Origin: Camillea tinctor
Taxonomy: Eukaryota; Ascomycota; Sordariomycetes; Xylariales; Xylariaceae
Direction: 5' to 3'
Length of the DNA stretch: 64,000 bases
NCBI GenBank assembly: GCA_022578605.1
Contig: MU394054.1
Coordinates: forward strand, 64,945-128,944
The notes beneath the pieces are model-generated. The model was given only the letters and a program-made list of their open reading frames with translations. It ran no database searches and was not told the DNA's origin. The number at the start of each line of letters is the position of its first letter. Positions within the stretch are counted from its first letter, which is position 1. Position numbers and translations under genes: made by a program. Shown here piece after piece: positions 1 through 12,373 of the stretch.

Positions 1-216
1 TATACTACACCTTCGGTGAACCTTTTCTTTTATAAGTAGTTTATCGAGAAAAAGCGTGGCATCGTGTGGCATAAAGGGGCTTTAAATCATCGCCCTGCTC
101 TCCTAACAACCTTATAAGTGCGAGAGTTACAGCCCCGACGCCCAGTCGGTAGAGAAACGGGAGATCCTCCCCTTCTCTGGGCCTATACTTAGACATTGAA
201 TCTTTCTTAGAAAGAA

Positions 217-2710
217 ATGACCGTCGTCCAGGAAAGCCGCCTACGCGGCGCCTGGCTGATCGCCTTGATCACTCTAATCGATGCGAGTAAGAAGCTCATG
301 CATAACCTCCCGCCCCCTCTAACACAGCCCGACGAGACGAGTGAGAAAAAGGGGGAAAGGAATGAAGTTGTTGCTGATCTTGTGAACCCAATCAGTGTCC
401 TCGTGTTGGTTCGGATATTGCCAGGTAAATCCTCACAAAAAGCGAGGGGCAAAGAGTTACGAGAGCTAACGGGAAACGAACAGGGCGTCTTCGCCGGCGT
501 GCTCATATCCAAGGACTTCCAGGACCTGTTCCCGCAGGTCCAGAACGGCAACGTCTCAGGCATTGTGACGAGCTGCTTTCTGGTAAGCGTGCCCCTTTCC
601 TTCCCTCTTCCCCTCCTCCTTAACCCCCGTTTTCTCCTTTTTCTTGCCTCTATTATGTAAAGGAACAGCGAGTAGTGCCAGAACATGTAAACTAACGCGG
701 GAGCGGGATAGCTGGGCGCTTTCTTCGGCGCCATCGTCGCGTTCGGCGCGGGCGACGTGTTCGGCCGCAAGAGGACCATCGCCGTGGGCCACTGCTTCAG
801 CCTCGTCGGCGCCACCCTGCAGTTCCTCTCCTGGAGCATGCCGCAGCTTATCGTCGGCCGCGTGCTGAATGGAGTGGGCATCGGTATGACGTCGACTATG
901 AGCCCGGTATTTTTAGGAGGTGAGTTGAGACCCCCTCAAAAATCCCCTTTTAGTTCTTTAGTTCGTTGTGCATGTGCGAGCGAAGGGGAAAAGGGGGTGA
1001 GAAGGAGGTCATCGTCGAACTCTTAAGTTTTCGAAAATGACAAGCGTGCCGAGGCTATATGTGCGTTTTGGGAATACACGGCTTGGGAATTCCCTGTTTA
1101 AACTCTGCTGACCCATTGGGCGTTCCAGAATGCGCGAGACCTGATATGCGTGGTCGGCTGCTGGTGATTGGGGCAAGCTCCAACGTCTCCTGCTTCTGTT
1201 TGGCCAATTGGCTTAGTTACGCACTTGCGTTCCACGGTGGTGCATGGCAGGTGAGTCTTTTTTTATATACCTAATCTGAACGCTGCCGTTTATTCAAAAG
1301 TATAGACTAACCGTACATTACAGTGGCGTTTTCCGAGTAAGTAAAATTAATGTTTTCTTATGCTTATGCTATAACAGTGGCTTTGAAACCTTCGCAGTTG
1401 TTCGGGGGGCGCTCACAGCCCCTTTTTGCTGTCGGGGATAAGGTATATTCAGACTTGGGTACTAATGCACTACTCATATAGTGGCATTTCAGCTGGTATT
1501 CCCGTGTATAATCTTCCCTATCCTCCCTTTCGTCCCCGAGTCTCCTCGATGGCTCCTTTTAGTGGGTCGAAACGACGAAGCACGAAGTGTGCTCGCGAAA
1601 CTCAACCAAGACACAGTAGGACTCCAAGTCGATGAGGAATATAATTCCATCATCGCTTCTATCCGATTAGAGCGCGAGTCCCGCGTCGCCCTAATAGATG
1701 TTTTGTGTCACAGAGATAAGACACAGAATTTCCGTCGTTTGCTGCTTTCATGTGGCACTCAGTTCATGCAGCAGTTCAGCGGAATCAATGCACTAGGTAT
1801 AGGATAGCATCGTTTTAATGTTGTTCGACCATCATTAACATCTCTCAGGCTTTTATCTCCCGACTCTCCTTCACGAAAACGTCGGGTTCGACGAGCAGAT
1901 GAGCCGTCTGCTCACTGCAGTGAGCGGCACGATCTACCTAGTTTCTGCCTTTTTCAGTCTTGTCGTTATCGACCGCGTTGGGAGGCGAAAGTAAATTTAC
2001 CCCTATTCGGACTGGGAAGTTTTACACAATACTAACAAAATTATCAGATTGATGCTTTTTGGTTCCGTCGCTATGGCGGCTTGCCATCTCATATCTTCCC
2101 TATGCTTGAGAGCTGGAGAAGACGACCCTTCAAAGATGAAAGTAGTGAGTAAATCCCCGTGTAGCGACGCTTCTACGGAACAAGGCTTATAAGGTCGATT
2201 ATAGATGAGTAAAGTCGCGGTCGCTATGTTCTTTCTATATCACGTCTTTTTTGCGCCGACGTGGGGCGGCGTTCCTTGGGTCTACTCAGCTGAAGTCAAC
2301 TCTTTGGGTTGGCGCACGCGTGGTGCCGCCGCGGCTACGGCGACAAATTGGATCATGGGATTTGTTGTTGTCCAATTCACCAAAGTCGGCCTCGATAACT
2401 TGCGATGGGCATTCTATCTCAGTACGTCCAATATTTCCCCTTGTCTTCAATAGTAAAGAGCGTTAAAACTAACACCACTGCAGTTTTTGCGGTGATATGC
2501 TTGGCCTTCTTCCCTACAGTGTTTTGCTTCTATCCTGAAACTTCCAGGAGGACGCTGGAGGACATGGACCAAATGTTTATTCGAAATCCGTCGTGGATCG
2601 TGTTGGGTAGGGACGAAATGACGAAGCGTGAACGCCCGCAGGCTTTTATAGAAGCTGAGGCAGAGCGAATAAGACAGGGTGAATCGGAGACAGCAGAGCA
2701 AAGTGTATAG
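217..2710 (+). CDS. MFS sugar transporter (11 exons)
   Basis: Predicted plasma-membrane proton/sugar symporter or facilitator of the MFS sugar porter family. Spliced by hand: 217-286, 396-424, 484-582, 712-919, 1129-1250, 1324-1336, 1482-1796, 1849-1990, 2048-2144, 2205-2421, 2484-2710. This gives 512 aa with frame kept at every junction, a normal family length. Family signatures seen: FGYCQGVFAG in TM1 (residues 29-38), GRKR after TM2 (84-87), PESPRW before the central loop (199-204), QQFSGIN in TM7 (277-283) and PETSRRTLED after TM12 (455-464). Two exons are tiny (29 and 13 nt), and both restore strongly conserved residues. The usual Asp of the TM1 motif FGYDQG is Cys here. Substrate (hexose, pentose, disaccharide or quinate) cannot be told. 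I see no disabling mutation. Confidence 0.9.
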
Positions 2711-3956
2711 ATGTATAGAGAATCTCGGTCAGTTAGGAGATAGGATCAACTTTTGAGATTATTCGATATTCTATAAACACTACCACTTAAGGGCTTTCAT
2801 GCTTGATATAAGAGTTATCCTATATTATTATCTGGTTTCTATAACAGGACCTCTAACAATGTAACAGCCTCAACCAGCTAGCTTATAGAATTCGATGTTA
2901 TGACCTTCCAAAAACATACTTTTTATTTTCAATGCGTACGACCATTTCCAACATTCGAGCTAGTCTTGACTAAAGGCTAGTTTGTATTATGTAGACCTTG
3001 GCTATTGGAAAGAGAAAAGGGGTATGTTCGGAGTTTAGCTACCTGCCAGAATTTATAGCTTCTAACACTAGTTGTTAGTATTGCAACATCAAGACCAAAA
3101 ACCTTAGCATTGCCCTATTGAACTTTATTGCCGCTCCCGCCCGGTACCCTAGCCTAGCTCCCGACTTTAAAACATGTTGACAAGCGAGTCTTATTAGTCG
3201 TTATAGTCTGGCCAAGATTTTATGCATGGATCGCCTAGGAGCCAACAAGCGATCCTGATAAATCCCTCTGAATTCAACTCGTCGTTCTCATGGAGGCTGA
3301 TAATCCTCGACTTCCGCACGACGATGCAGTCCTTACTGCTGTCACCATAGCCTTGAACAATCCTGACATGTTGTCCTGAAACTGACACGACAGTGACCTT
3401 GAGTTGCATGAGAAGGTTTTCAACCAAGCAGTTTGGGAAATGGAGGTACGGGATCTAGAAACTCACGGGGGCTATCTGATAATTGTGACTCTCCCCCTTC
3501 TTCATGTTGAACAGAGTCATCCTGATAATGCAAAAAATCTCACTGAGAAGGAGCTGATCACCCTTCAAGGGGTGCTCGTTCGCAAGAAAGCACATGAAAT
3601 GTGGCCCAGAATTACCATAGTGCTTTAAGCAAAAAACGGTTCGCCAGTAGATTCCTCGGGAGTCTAGATTCTGACAATGAACGCCCCTAGTCTTCACATT
3701 AGTCTCTCTAAACACCAAACTACCGCAATTTCTCACGAATGCGTCCGGAGATAACTTACTTAAGAACCTCCCATGGGCTAAGTTGTAGCAGGGATTGGTT
3801 GGACGGATCTGGGTCGTTGACTGTTGACATGTCCTCTTCGGGAATAGGCTCCAACCATCCCAGGTAAAAGTCCCCCAAAAAACGCGCAGTGTGCCAGTTG
3901 CTACATATGTATTCGCCCAAAGCAGGGATGGCACTCTCATCAATCAGTTTGTTTGC
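2711..3956. other. Intergenic stretch with doubtful exon-like frames
   Basis: No gene is firmly supported. On the minus strand, 3194-3427 encodes a protein-like frame (…VRIVQGYGDSSKDCIVV…) that could be a terminal exon entered through an AG at about 3396. A second minus frame spans 3455-3943. They might be 3' exons of the small frame at 3957-4202, but I could not build a convincing splice chain and recognise no domain. Confidence 0.3.
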
Positions 3957-4202
3957 TTAGGCAATAGCACTCATCTCATTAAATAATTTCGGTTCAAAAA
4001 CTTTATAACCTTCATCTTTAAGTGTTCCGCTATCGAAGTCAATCTCGGTACACTGGACCTTAAGCAAAGCCAGGTCATTCAAATCGAGGTAGGTGGTCTT
4101 CTTCTTGTCGCGAAGAGTTAGTGCAACTCTCCCGCTACCAAAAATTAGGGTCTTGAGAGCCTGGACTGGCTCGGGATTCTCAATTTGAGTTGGATGCGAC
4201 AT
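3957..4202 (-). CDS. Hypothetical small protein (81 aa), doubtful
   Basis: An 81-aa frame starting MSHPTQIENPEPVQAL. It is rich in charged residues (RDKKKTTYLDLNDLALL) and has no membrane segment or signal peptide. An in-frame ATG further upstream at 4304 would give 115 aa, but the added part is Pro/Phe-rich and less protein-like. I do not recognise the family. It lies beside a decayed repeat block, so it may be a gene fragment or a 5' exon of a longer gene reaching to about 3194. Amino-acid composition looks coding, but there is no motif support. Confidence 0.3.
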   Translation of the reverse strand: MSHPTQIENPEPVQALKTLIFGSGRVALTLRDKKKTTYLDLNDLALLKVQCTEIDFDSGTLKDEGYKVFEPKLFNEMSAIA

Positions 4203-4390
4203 TGTGAAAAATGGGCTTGTAAGACGTGTAGCAGACTTTTGTGAAGGAAAGGGGGGGGTAGGATGCTTAGGTCTTATGTGGAAGGCCGGTATTTCCTTGT
4301 ACACAAGGATGTAATCGAGAGGTTTACTTTTTAAACATGCGGTACTTAGCTACATAAAGCTACATAACTTTGCCTCTACCTGTCCTTCTC

Positions 4391-4760
4391 GCTTTAATTG
4401 GTTGGATCTTTGCACTTTGATTAGTTAGATCTTTGCGCTCTAATTAGTCTGTTTAAAAACCTCTTTTAATTGGTTACTAAATATTGCTTCTCATTAGTTG
4501 CAGCGCTGCGCCGACCCACCTTCCCTTTAGCCATCCCTTAGCCACATGCACCACCTATATAGCTAGGTTGGCGATGCAGTGATGAAATCTGGTGTATGGA
4601 GGTTGGCGATGGAATCTAGTATATGGCTAGGTCAGCGATAAAATCTAGTATATAAGTGCTTAAGCCGCGTAAAGGAGAAAAGTAGCAAACGCTTTAATTG
4701 GTTAGTTATGCTGGCTCACTTTATATAGCCCTTTTTAACGAAAAGCGTTGCTGAATAGCA
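4391..4760. repeat. Degenerate repeats with RIP-like transitions
   Basis: A block with recurring pieces such as TTTAATTGGTT (near 4394, 4465 and 4692) and a short tandem array at 4565-4655. Array units 4600-4626 and 4629-4655 differ by six transitions (five G to A, one T to C) and no transversion over 27 positions, as expected of RIP decay. No transposase or reverse-transcriptase frame survives. Confidence 0.5.
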
Positions 4761-5343
4761 GGCTTACCAGCGCTTTTTAGTTTTATTATTTTATTATTTT
4801 ATTATTTTAATAATTGTTAATTTTTTAATAATTACTGATTTTTTTATAGTTGCTAACATATATATAGTTTATAAATGATTTTTACGCTTTTTTTATTTTA
4901 AAAATAGTTTTATTTAATTAACAAAGTTGCACTTATAAAAAACCTTTATATAAGCTTTTATACTTAAATTAAATAGCTGTTTTTAAGATTTTTTAATGTT
5001 TTTTCATTATTTTTTTATAAACTTTTTATTTTATAAAATAAATCTTTAAATTATGTTAAATTAATATGGTTTTTAAAACTAATTAACGCTTAATAATATA
5101 AAATATAAAATGTTTTATAATAAAATTTATTTATATTTAAATAATTATTAAATAGTTTTTAATATATTAAAATGCGTAAAAAAATTTAAATAATAAACAT
5201 AATAACTTATATTTATATTTTAATAACAATTCTTTAAAAACTTTTATATTTTATTATATATAAACTTAATTACCCAGGCTTATTATCTTGTTAAAAAGAA
5301 AAAATACACTTTTATTTAAAATCTTGTAAAGCTGTGATATAAT
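4761..5343. repeat. A/T-rich block, probable RIP-decayed transposon relic
   Basis: By eye almost entirely A and T, with runs such as TTATTATTTTATTATTTTA and no open frame. The boundaries are fairly sharp against normal-composition flanks. This matches the A/T-rich islands left by repeat-induced point mutation in ascomycetes. The original element cannot be identified. The rest of the gap to 5543 shows nothing recognisable. Confidence 0.55.
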
Positions 5344-5543
5344 ACCAGCTCATCCAACTTTTTCTGCACCTAATCCATAATGTACATAACGTAAAAAGGA
5401 CTCGCAAAAGCTGTTTATAGCTCTTATTATAATCGAGTCAGCTGTTCCCCCATCCATAATATTAATACCTGATCCCTAATCCAAGACATTACCCTCAACG
5501 TATATATTGCTAAGAAAGGACCTGTTTTAAAACGTCGTAGCAA

Positions 5544-6949
5544 TTAAACCCTATCATCGGAAGAAAACTTATCGCCTGTCGAATAGCTCACAGAAATCTC
5601 ATGAGTTTTCTGGATGCCACCCATTGGCTTTGACGGGTCTACCCTAATTCCTCTCAATATGCTCTCCTCGCTTGAGTTTCCTGGTGCTGCATCGACTTCG
5701 GATCGGTAATTGCTTTTGCCTGGTCCAATATAGACATTGTTGTGACTATTGGAGGGGTTCTTTAGGCCGTTATTTGTATTGTGTTTGCTGTTTGGCCCGT
5801 ATTCTGGAAGAGGGTAGCCACGAGAGTTGGATGAACTGTCGCCCTTGCTACCATATTTGACTCGGACGTATAGAGGTCGAAGAACCGGGATAGAACTACA
5901 CATGATCGTGACGAGACCTTCCGTAGCCGACCAAATGAGTAAGGGCACTGTATCAACTAATTCTTCTGTTAGGAACGTAAACATGTTAACGTGACACCCG
6001 AAACCTACAGAGATATTCCTCTCCACTCAAACCCGTCAACATTATAGTTCGAACCATACCACAGACTCCGGCGCTGTCGCTTGTCAGTATGTATGTCTAT
6101 CAATATAGAATTGAGATGATATGTCTTACAATACACCTAAGCTGAGACCAGATAAGACCGTGATCTTCTCCTTTCGCTTCATCTTTTATCAGAGTCAGAC
6201 ATTAGCATTACATCCCTTTTCACCATCTAATAAATATGACTGTACGTGGCACTTACTTTCAATTTCCAAACCACAAAGCAGGGAAACACCGCCATCGCGA
6301 AGTCCATAACAACCGACCAAGCTGATTTTAGTCAGTAAAATCGAAACTGGCAAAAGAAATAATAGAGAGAGCTTACATGCAGTTGCAATGCCCACCGCTG
6401 TGAAATTCAACCAGCAATACCCATCCGCAGTAGGGTTCCAAACCCTCTCGAGTGGAATACACTGGATGAAAATCGCTACCGTACAAAATAGAGAGATGCC
6501 ATTGATAGAGATAATGCAGAGCCATAGAACAACCTTGTGCCATCTCTCAATCATAATCCGAAGGAGGAAACAAGCCACGGCGGTCTTGCTAATACCGACA
6601 ACAAGGATGGCAAACGACTGTCCGATAACTTCGTATTTCGCTGCCGTAACATAACTATCCAGATCGTTGATCTCGGCCATCTTTCTCCCAAGACCATAGG
6701 CAGTCGACTCGCTGCAAAAAGCTGTGAATAGGAGTAGCAGTACCTGTACGTCGCATAAGTTTTCGAACCTCGTCTCTTGATTTGATAGTTGCTTACAAGA
6801 CTGAACACGGTGAACCAGTCATCCCATCCTACATTTCGCAGAACGATCAAGCGTGTATAAAGCCTCAAGCCGACGAAAACTGCTGCGAGCCCTACTTGCA
6901 TCCATAGCACCCCATTCAACATAGGCCCTAGGCCTCCGTACGCGCTCAT
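5544..6949 (-). CDS. Rhodopsin-domain integral membrane protein (PTH11-like, no CFEM)
   Basis: A member of the fungal rhodopsin-domain family (Fung_rhodopsin, the seven-helix part of PTH11-type receptors). Exons on the minus strand: 6949-6797, 6743-6377, 6321-6257, 6182-6130, 6073-6009, 5956-5544, giving 371 aa. Recognisable stretches are the N-terminal helix (MLNGVLWMQVGLAAVFVGLR) followed by GWDDWFTVFSL, then YGLGRK, a hydrophobic helix series, WNPTADGYCWLN, SWSVVMDFAMAVFP, and LLIWSATEGLVTIMCSSIPVLRPLY at the last helix. The roughly 115-residue cytosolic tail is Ser/Asn/Gly-rich and low in complexity. There is no N-terminal CFEM cysteine domain. Several introns interrupt the helices. Function is probably sensing or membrane-associated; no ligand is known for this class. 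Confidence 0.85.
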
Positions 6950-9900
6950 CGTGAAAACTCGTATGGCCGTGAGCTTTCTGCGAGAATGAACCCAGATGGA
7001 AAAGTGTGGGTTGGTGGAGTTAGATAATGAAAAGAAAACGTGATGAACTTTTTTTGTCTGTTCCTTTCAGAAGTCTATCTTGAGGGACAATTGGCAGGCC
7101 CACGATGACAGGCGACCCGAGATCACTCCACTGAGAGGAACGCGTGGGCCCTCGGATGGAACAAGCATAGATCGGTAAAAGGGGGGGGAAGATACATGGA
7201 GTAAGTGATAGTCACGACAAAATTTCGTACTATGATAGATGCTTAAGAGGCAGCGGCCCCCGATGTCTTTGTGGATCTTGTAATATGGCCCCCAGTCTCT
7301 ATGCTAGGGATTGGATCCGGACCCTTCTTCTCGACATACTTGGAAGTTGCCAAGGTCCCAAGTGTTACAGGGGAAGGAATAATGATTGTGACTCTTCGGT
7401 TTCATATTGGTGTACGCACGTGGACTTGCAGCAGTGCGTTATGTAGTGTACATACATAAGTGTACCCCCCCAGAGCGAGCTGCCACATACCCGTCCGGCC
7501 GGGTGCCTTTGTCGAGGAAGATAGACCCCGCTCTCTGGTAGACTGATTATGGTCTACCGTGGTTGCTGCTATTATGTTGGAATCGTTAGGTTAGCTGATC
7601 ATCTGTACGTCATTTATATAGTGGCGCGGAAGCCTATCACCGGTGTATGGGATTATTTCCTTGGGTTTCAAGCTGCCCTGGTTGGGCGTGAACCTCTGTA
7701 CTAAGTGCTATTTGTTAAATTCTTCGCACTAGAGTTAACAGGGTATCAAATCGTGTTCGCCTATAGCCGCATTTTCAGGGTGAAAAAAAGCCATAGGTTC
7801 CCATATACTAGCATTAGTTGCGATGGTTGCAGTTAGAAGAGAAACGATGGAGCCGGCAGACAGATGCAAGGAGAACGATGTTACTCTTCGATATCCACAA
7901 AAAAAAACTATACTATAACTTTCCCGAACGCCCCCATGTCATAGGTGCGTTACGTACATGGACTCCCGCGGGAGGAGAACCGTTGACGGGGCTAGCTGAG
8001 GATCGAAGTACTACGTAGTAGACATACCAGGACATGGGGAGTTCACGACGGCTAGCACACCCTGTAGAGACCCCCAGATTTGAGGCTTCACCGGTCATTG
8101 CTCAGAAAGCCTATAATGACCCGCTTGTGAATGAAGGCACTAGCACGAGAAGTGGGTAAGAAGTCTACGCACAGGCCTAGGGGATCCCAGGCGAGACAAG
8201 GTAACTTTTTGGACTTTTCTGTAAATAGTTACAATTTAGTTGTTTCCCCGAGATATACGCAGCAGATTAGAATAACTGGCTTGAGTTCTGAGACCAAGTA
8301 GGAAATGATCCCAAGAAAGTGTATGTATGTAGCTATTAAAGCAGACGAGGATGTTATTCTACCCTGTAACTCTTCGGTAACCAGGCCGGAAAATACTGCA
8401 AATGGAGAACAGCGTAATCGAGGGGAGTGGTCTGTGAAATGCTAGAAAATTGATGTACGTACATGCCCAGAAAAGTGCTGCATGGCTGCACTAGAGTGCG
8501 GTATTTTGTTAGAGTTACAACACCTGTTGCCACATCGAACGATAATTGTCTCGATCATGGGCAAAAGCTCTTAGTATTGTACCTTAAAAGCATCTTCAGA
8601 AGACTCCAGCGGATTTCCTTGTATTTCTCAAACCCACTATTGAGAATCCAATACTTGGACCAATATGATATTTAGGGTAGCAAGTAAGTCTAGACTCAAG
8701 CGTGTTGGTGGGGTTTAATTCATAAACATGCATACATAATACTATTCTATATCTAACAACACCTTCGGTAGGAGGGCAAATTTGGGTTCTAGCTTGCGTC
8801 ATGATTCATTGGTTAAAAGACTTATATAGGAAGGTAAGTTTAATACCACGCCGGAATTCTAACGAGTCGTTATTTAAAACCTCACTTTCTCTTCATATAA
8901 GCGGCTTGAACATGTTTTGGTGGGCATGGCTATGTCGACTTCTAGATAATACTGCAGAAGCAATAGTTAGGTAAATAGTCGTGAAGTGTAAATCCTAGTA
9001 TAGATACTAGTCTGCTATATACCAGGGTTGAAATATGCTTGACTTGTTTTCTCATATATTATAACCAAGATCATATACTCCGACCATCTCATATGTTCTA
9101 GACTTGTAAGGGATTCACCCCTTTCTTGTCTCCTATCAGGATTTAAACGATTCTTCAATGCCAACTTCAGCTTTTCATATTGCCTATTATGGTAAAAATA
9201 TAAGAACCTATTATACGGATAAGGAAAGGCTGGTAAGGGGAATTGGTTCAAAATTACCTAAACCATCACACACGAGAGACTGCATGCATTGAACCCGCTT
9301 TATCAAATCGCATATGCACCCATATCTTTAATCCTACACTTCAACAAATGATATCTAAGACAAGATAAATAAATTGGGGGACAAGAGTTCGGCATTAAAA
9401 CACTATTTTCCGTCATTTCTTTTCTATTATTTCTTTCACATACTCGGCCAACCACAACGAGTTGACTTCTGTTTTTTGTCTGTTGTACGTATATCATCGC
9501 ACGAGAATTGAACGAGTCCCACAAAAGCTCATACACGAGAAAAGGATCGCAAGGGCTAACCAAGATAACGCCGATAATAATTGGCCATAATATATATAAT
9601 CCACTCTTGACTTGAGAGTAGAACCCACTACGCTATATGGGGTATGGTTCTCTAGTGTACGATGATGAAGCTCTGTCCATGTGCCAAGAAATGTTGCCAT
9701 TCAAGCTTACTTGTTTACACGTAAAATTAGGAATAGGCGTAAGTACCTAAAGTTGGAGATGTTTATCATTTAAACCGGAACGCTCCATCGTGGGTCCTAA
9801 GCGCAAGCGCGCAAGACGCAAGGGTTGATTTTGAAGGAGACATAGCCTAGTATAAGCTGAGCTTGATCGGGGTAACACCACATATATCTGCATGCAAACT

Positions 9901-10547
9901 TCTATGCGTATAACATTGAAGAGAATAGAACCCCTTGATCACGTAAGACATCCTATACTATTATCCTCTACATCAGAGCTATGTTTAGTATCCTCACTCT
10001 AATATGCAGAGCTATTCTGAGTTTTACCTTTTTTTTTAATCAACTCTTACAATGATAACTGTTTTTAGCCGATGTTGATCGATTGATCAAAAAGTCACTG
10101 GTAGGGATTATTATTCAACTATTGCTATCTGCAACGCGACTTGCAAGGCTCGCAACAAGTTACACGTCTCGGCGCAATATTTCTCTGCTTATCTCGAGCT
10201 TAGCCCTTCAGATTTGAGAAGGCTACAACAAGGCTCTAACACAAAAACACGACTTTGCAGCTCAGGAGAACGGTTTACAAGCCCAACTCTGACAATTCTG
10301 TGCGAAATGATAGGCGGGACCCATCGACACCCTTGACGGATAACTTAGCATGTTCTGGCTAACCGGGTGTGGAACAGGGTATCTTTCTTACGGGGTTCGT
10401 GAGGTTTGTGAATATTTGAAAGAGCATTTGCCCGTGCTATTGAAGCTTCACTGCCTATATGTCATGTTAAGACGTTACCTATCTTCATAGCTTTTTGTGT
10501 GAAGACTCAAACTCAGCGTCGTTTTATTCATTTCCAAGTTCTTTGCT
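6950..10547. other. Gene-poor stretch of 3.6 kb
   Basis: I find no supported gene. Small frames exist but lack motifs. The minus frames 9494-9700 and 9303-9563 overlap and read partly like a membrane protein (…LLSALSWLALAILF… in one frame, …VYELLWDSFNSR… in the next). That would fit a frameshifted remnant, listed separately. The rest has ordinary composition and no obvious repeats. Confidence 0.5.
9303..9700 (-). pseudogene. Possible frameshifted membrane-protein remnant
   Basis: Two overlapping minus-strand frames read as one polypeptide if a frame change is allowed near 9555-9575. The first begins MATFLGTWTELHHRTLENHT and contains a hydrophobic helix (LLSALSWLALAILFSC); the second continues with VYELLWDSF. 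No start-to-stop gene can be built with normal introns. I do not recognise the family. It may be a chance frame. Confidence 0.2.
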
Positions 10548-12373
10548 ATGCCTGCGCTCTTCGTGCCAGCGCTTGCCCTAGGCGCAATTGGGGTGCTCCT
10601 ATACCACGTCGTCGCCTACTTTACCTCGCCTCTAAAGGATATACCGGGGCCCTTTTGGGCAAAGATCACTGACTTGTGGCGCTTTATCGACCATTACCAT
10701 GCGACGCAGCCTATAACCCAGAGGCGTCTACACGACGAATTGGGACCCGCGGTTCGCATTGGACCAAATGCTGTCAGCCTCAGCGATCCGTCCTTGCTCA
10801 AGACTGTCTACTCGACACGGGGGCATTTCCTGAAGGTTTGTAGACGATAGATATTTTTATTAAAACTTTTACTAATGCGCCGGATTCTGTCTCACAGAGT
10901 GACTTCTACACGGTTAACGATGCAGTTCAGGACGGTCACGTTATCCAGAATGTCTTTGGGACTCGCAGCAATGCCTTCCACGGCAAATATATGCGACCCA
11001 TTCAGAAGCTGTACACGATGACTAGCATTTTGACAATGGAGTCTCTAATTGATAGGACAATTGTGTCCCTATGCGAACAACTTGAAAACCGCTTTATGAG
11101 TGGTAAGAATGCCGGCAAGACATGCGATATTGCCGACTGGATCGGATTTTGTAAGTGTTAAGTTTCGTCCTTGTGAGACTACGATGGTTAATAAGTCCAA
11201 ATAGATGCCTGGGATGTTGTAGGAGAAATCACCTTCAGCCAACCTTTTGGTTTCCTCAAGTCTGGTAACGATGTCAAGAGCATGATCCATACCGCAGAGT
11301 CAGTCATGCACTACTTTGGTGTTGTACGTACCTTACGTCTAGCATATCTATCAATTATGACTAACTGCGAATACTACTCCAGGTTGGGCAAATGCCGGTT
11401 CTTGATAAATTCCTAGGCAAAAACCCCTATAGTCCTATCAAACTCCCCACTTTCGCGAATGCTGCAGGCTTCTGTGCTCAGCGCCTAATGGAACGATTGT
11501 CAAATCCGGACTTGGAGAAGGGTCAAGGTCAAAAAGACTTCCTGGGCCGGTTTCTGGAAGCTAAGCAGCAGTATCCTGATGTTGTTGGTGACAACGAAGT
11601 GATTGGCTATCTCCTTCTCAATGTAAGTATATTCCGATTCAAATGGTCTACTAAAATCGGACGTTCTGTAATACTAACATGTTATAAGATGCTCGCTGGT
11701 GCCGACACAACTGCCATTACGCAGAAGGCTATTATATACTTTGTGCTTCGAAACCCTCAGGTGTATCAAAAGTTGCGGGCTGAGCTGGACGCTGCAAGTC
11801 TGACTTTCCCTACCGCGTACGATGATGCCCGCAAGCTCCCTTATCTCGAGGCTGTGATCCAGGAGGCTCTCCGTATTCACCCCCCGGTTGGAAATGTGCT
11901 CGAGCGAGTTGTTCCCCAATCTGGCCTCACCCTTCCTGACGGACGCACCATCGCACCTGGCACCATAGTTGGCATGAACCAGTGGGTCGTTACTCGAAAC
12001 AAGGAGCTCTTCGGCGAAGACGTAGACATTTTCCGTCCTGAACGGTGGCTTTGTGGAGAGAATGAAGCCGAAGAAGAGTACTCGATCCGAATAAAGAAAA
12101 TGAAGGAATACGACTTTTCGTTTGGTGGTGGCAACAGAATCTGCACTGGAAGGTTCCTGGCGACAGCAGAACTTTTCAAGGTAACATCGACTCTGTTCAG
12201 CAAATACGATGTAAGTCCTTGATCACCGAACTAGAGATATCGCACCATAGCTAACAACACCACAGATGGAACTCGAGGACCCTAGTCAGGAGTGGACTGT
12301 TCACCTTTGGTGGTTCGTTTTTGTCGACAACATTAAGGTGAAGCTTTCACCTCGCGCTGAGAAGGCTAAATAG
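10548..12373 (+). CDS. Cytochrome P450 monooxygenase (pisatin demethylase-like class)
   Basis: A microsomal haem monooxygenase. Exons 10548-10835, 10898-11150, 11205-11323, 11383-11622, 11689-12210, 12266-12373 give 509 aa, a normal length. An N-terminal membrane anchor (about residues 2-25) is followed by a proline hinge (KDIPGPFW). The I-helix oxygen-activation motif is AGADTT (303-308), the K-helix ExxR is EALR (359-362), PERW is at 417-420, and the haem loop FSFGGGNRICTGR places the thiolate at Cys452. The N-terminal half (VRIGPNAVSLSDP, FLKSDFY) resembles the pisatin demethylase/benzoate hydroxylase-like fungal groups. The substrate is unknown. Its neighbours, an MFS transporter and a Zn2Cys6 regulator, suggest a small catabolic, detoxification or secondary-metabolite unit. 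Confidence 0.92.

Noticed and set aside
217..660. Sugar transporter as a broken gene (frames interrupted by stops)
   Set aside because: All interruptions lie in introns with proper GT/AG ends; a complete 512-aa product results once the two micro-exons are included.
3455..3943. 162-codon minus frame
   Set aside because: No domain, unlikely composition and no start or splice context; kept only as a possible exon region.
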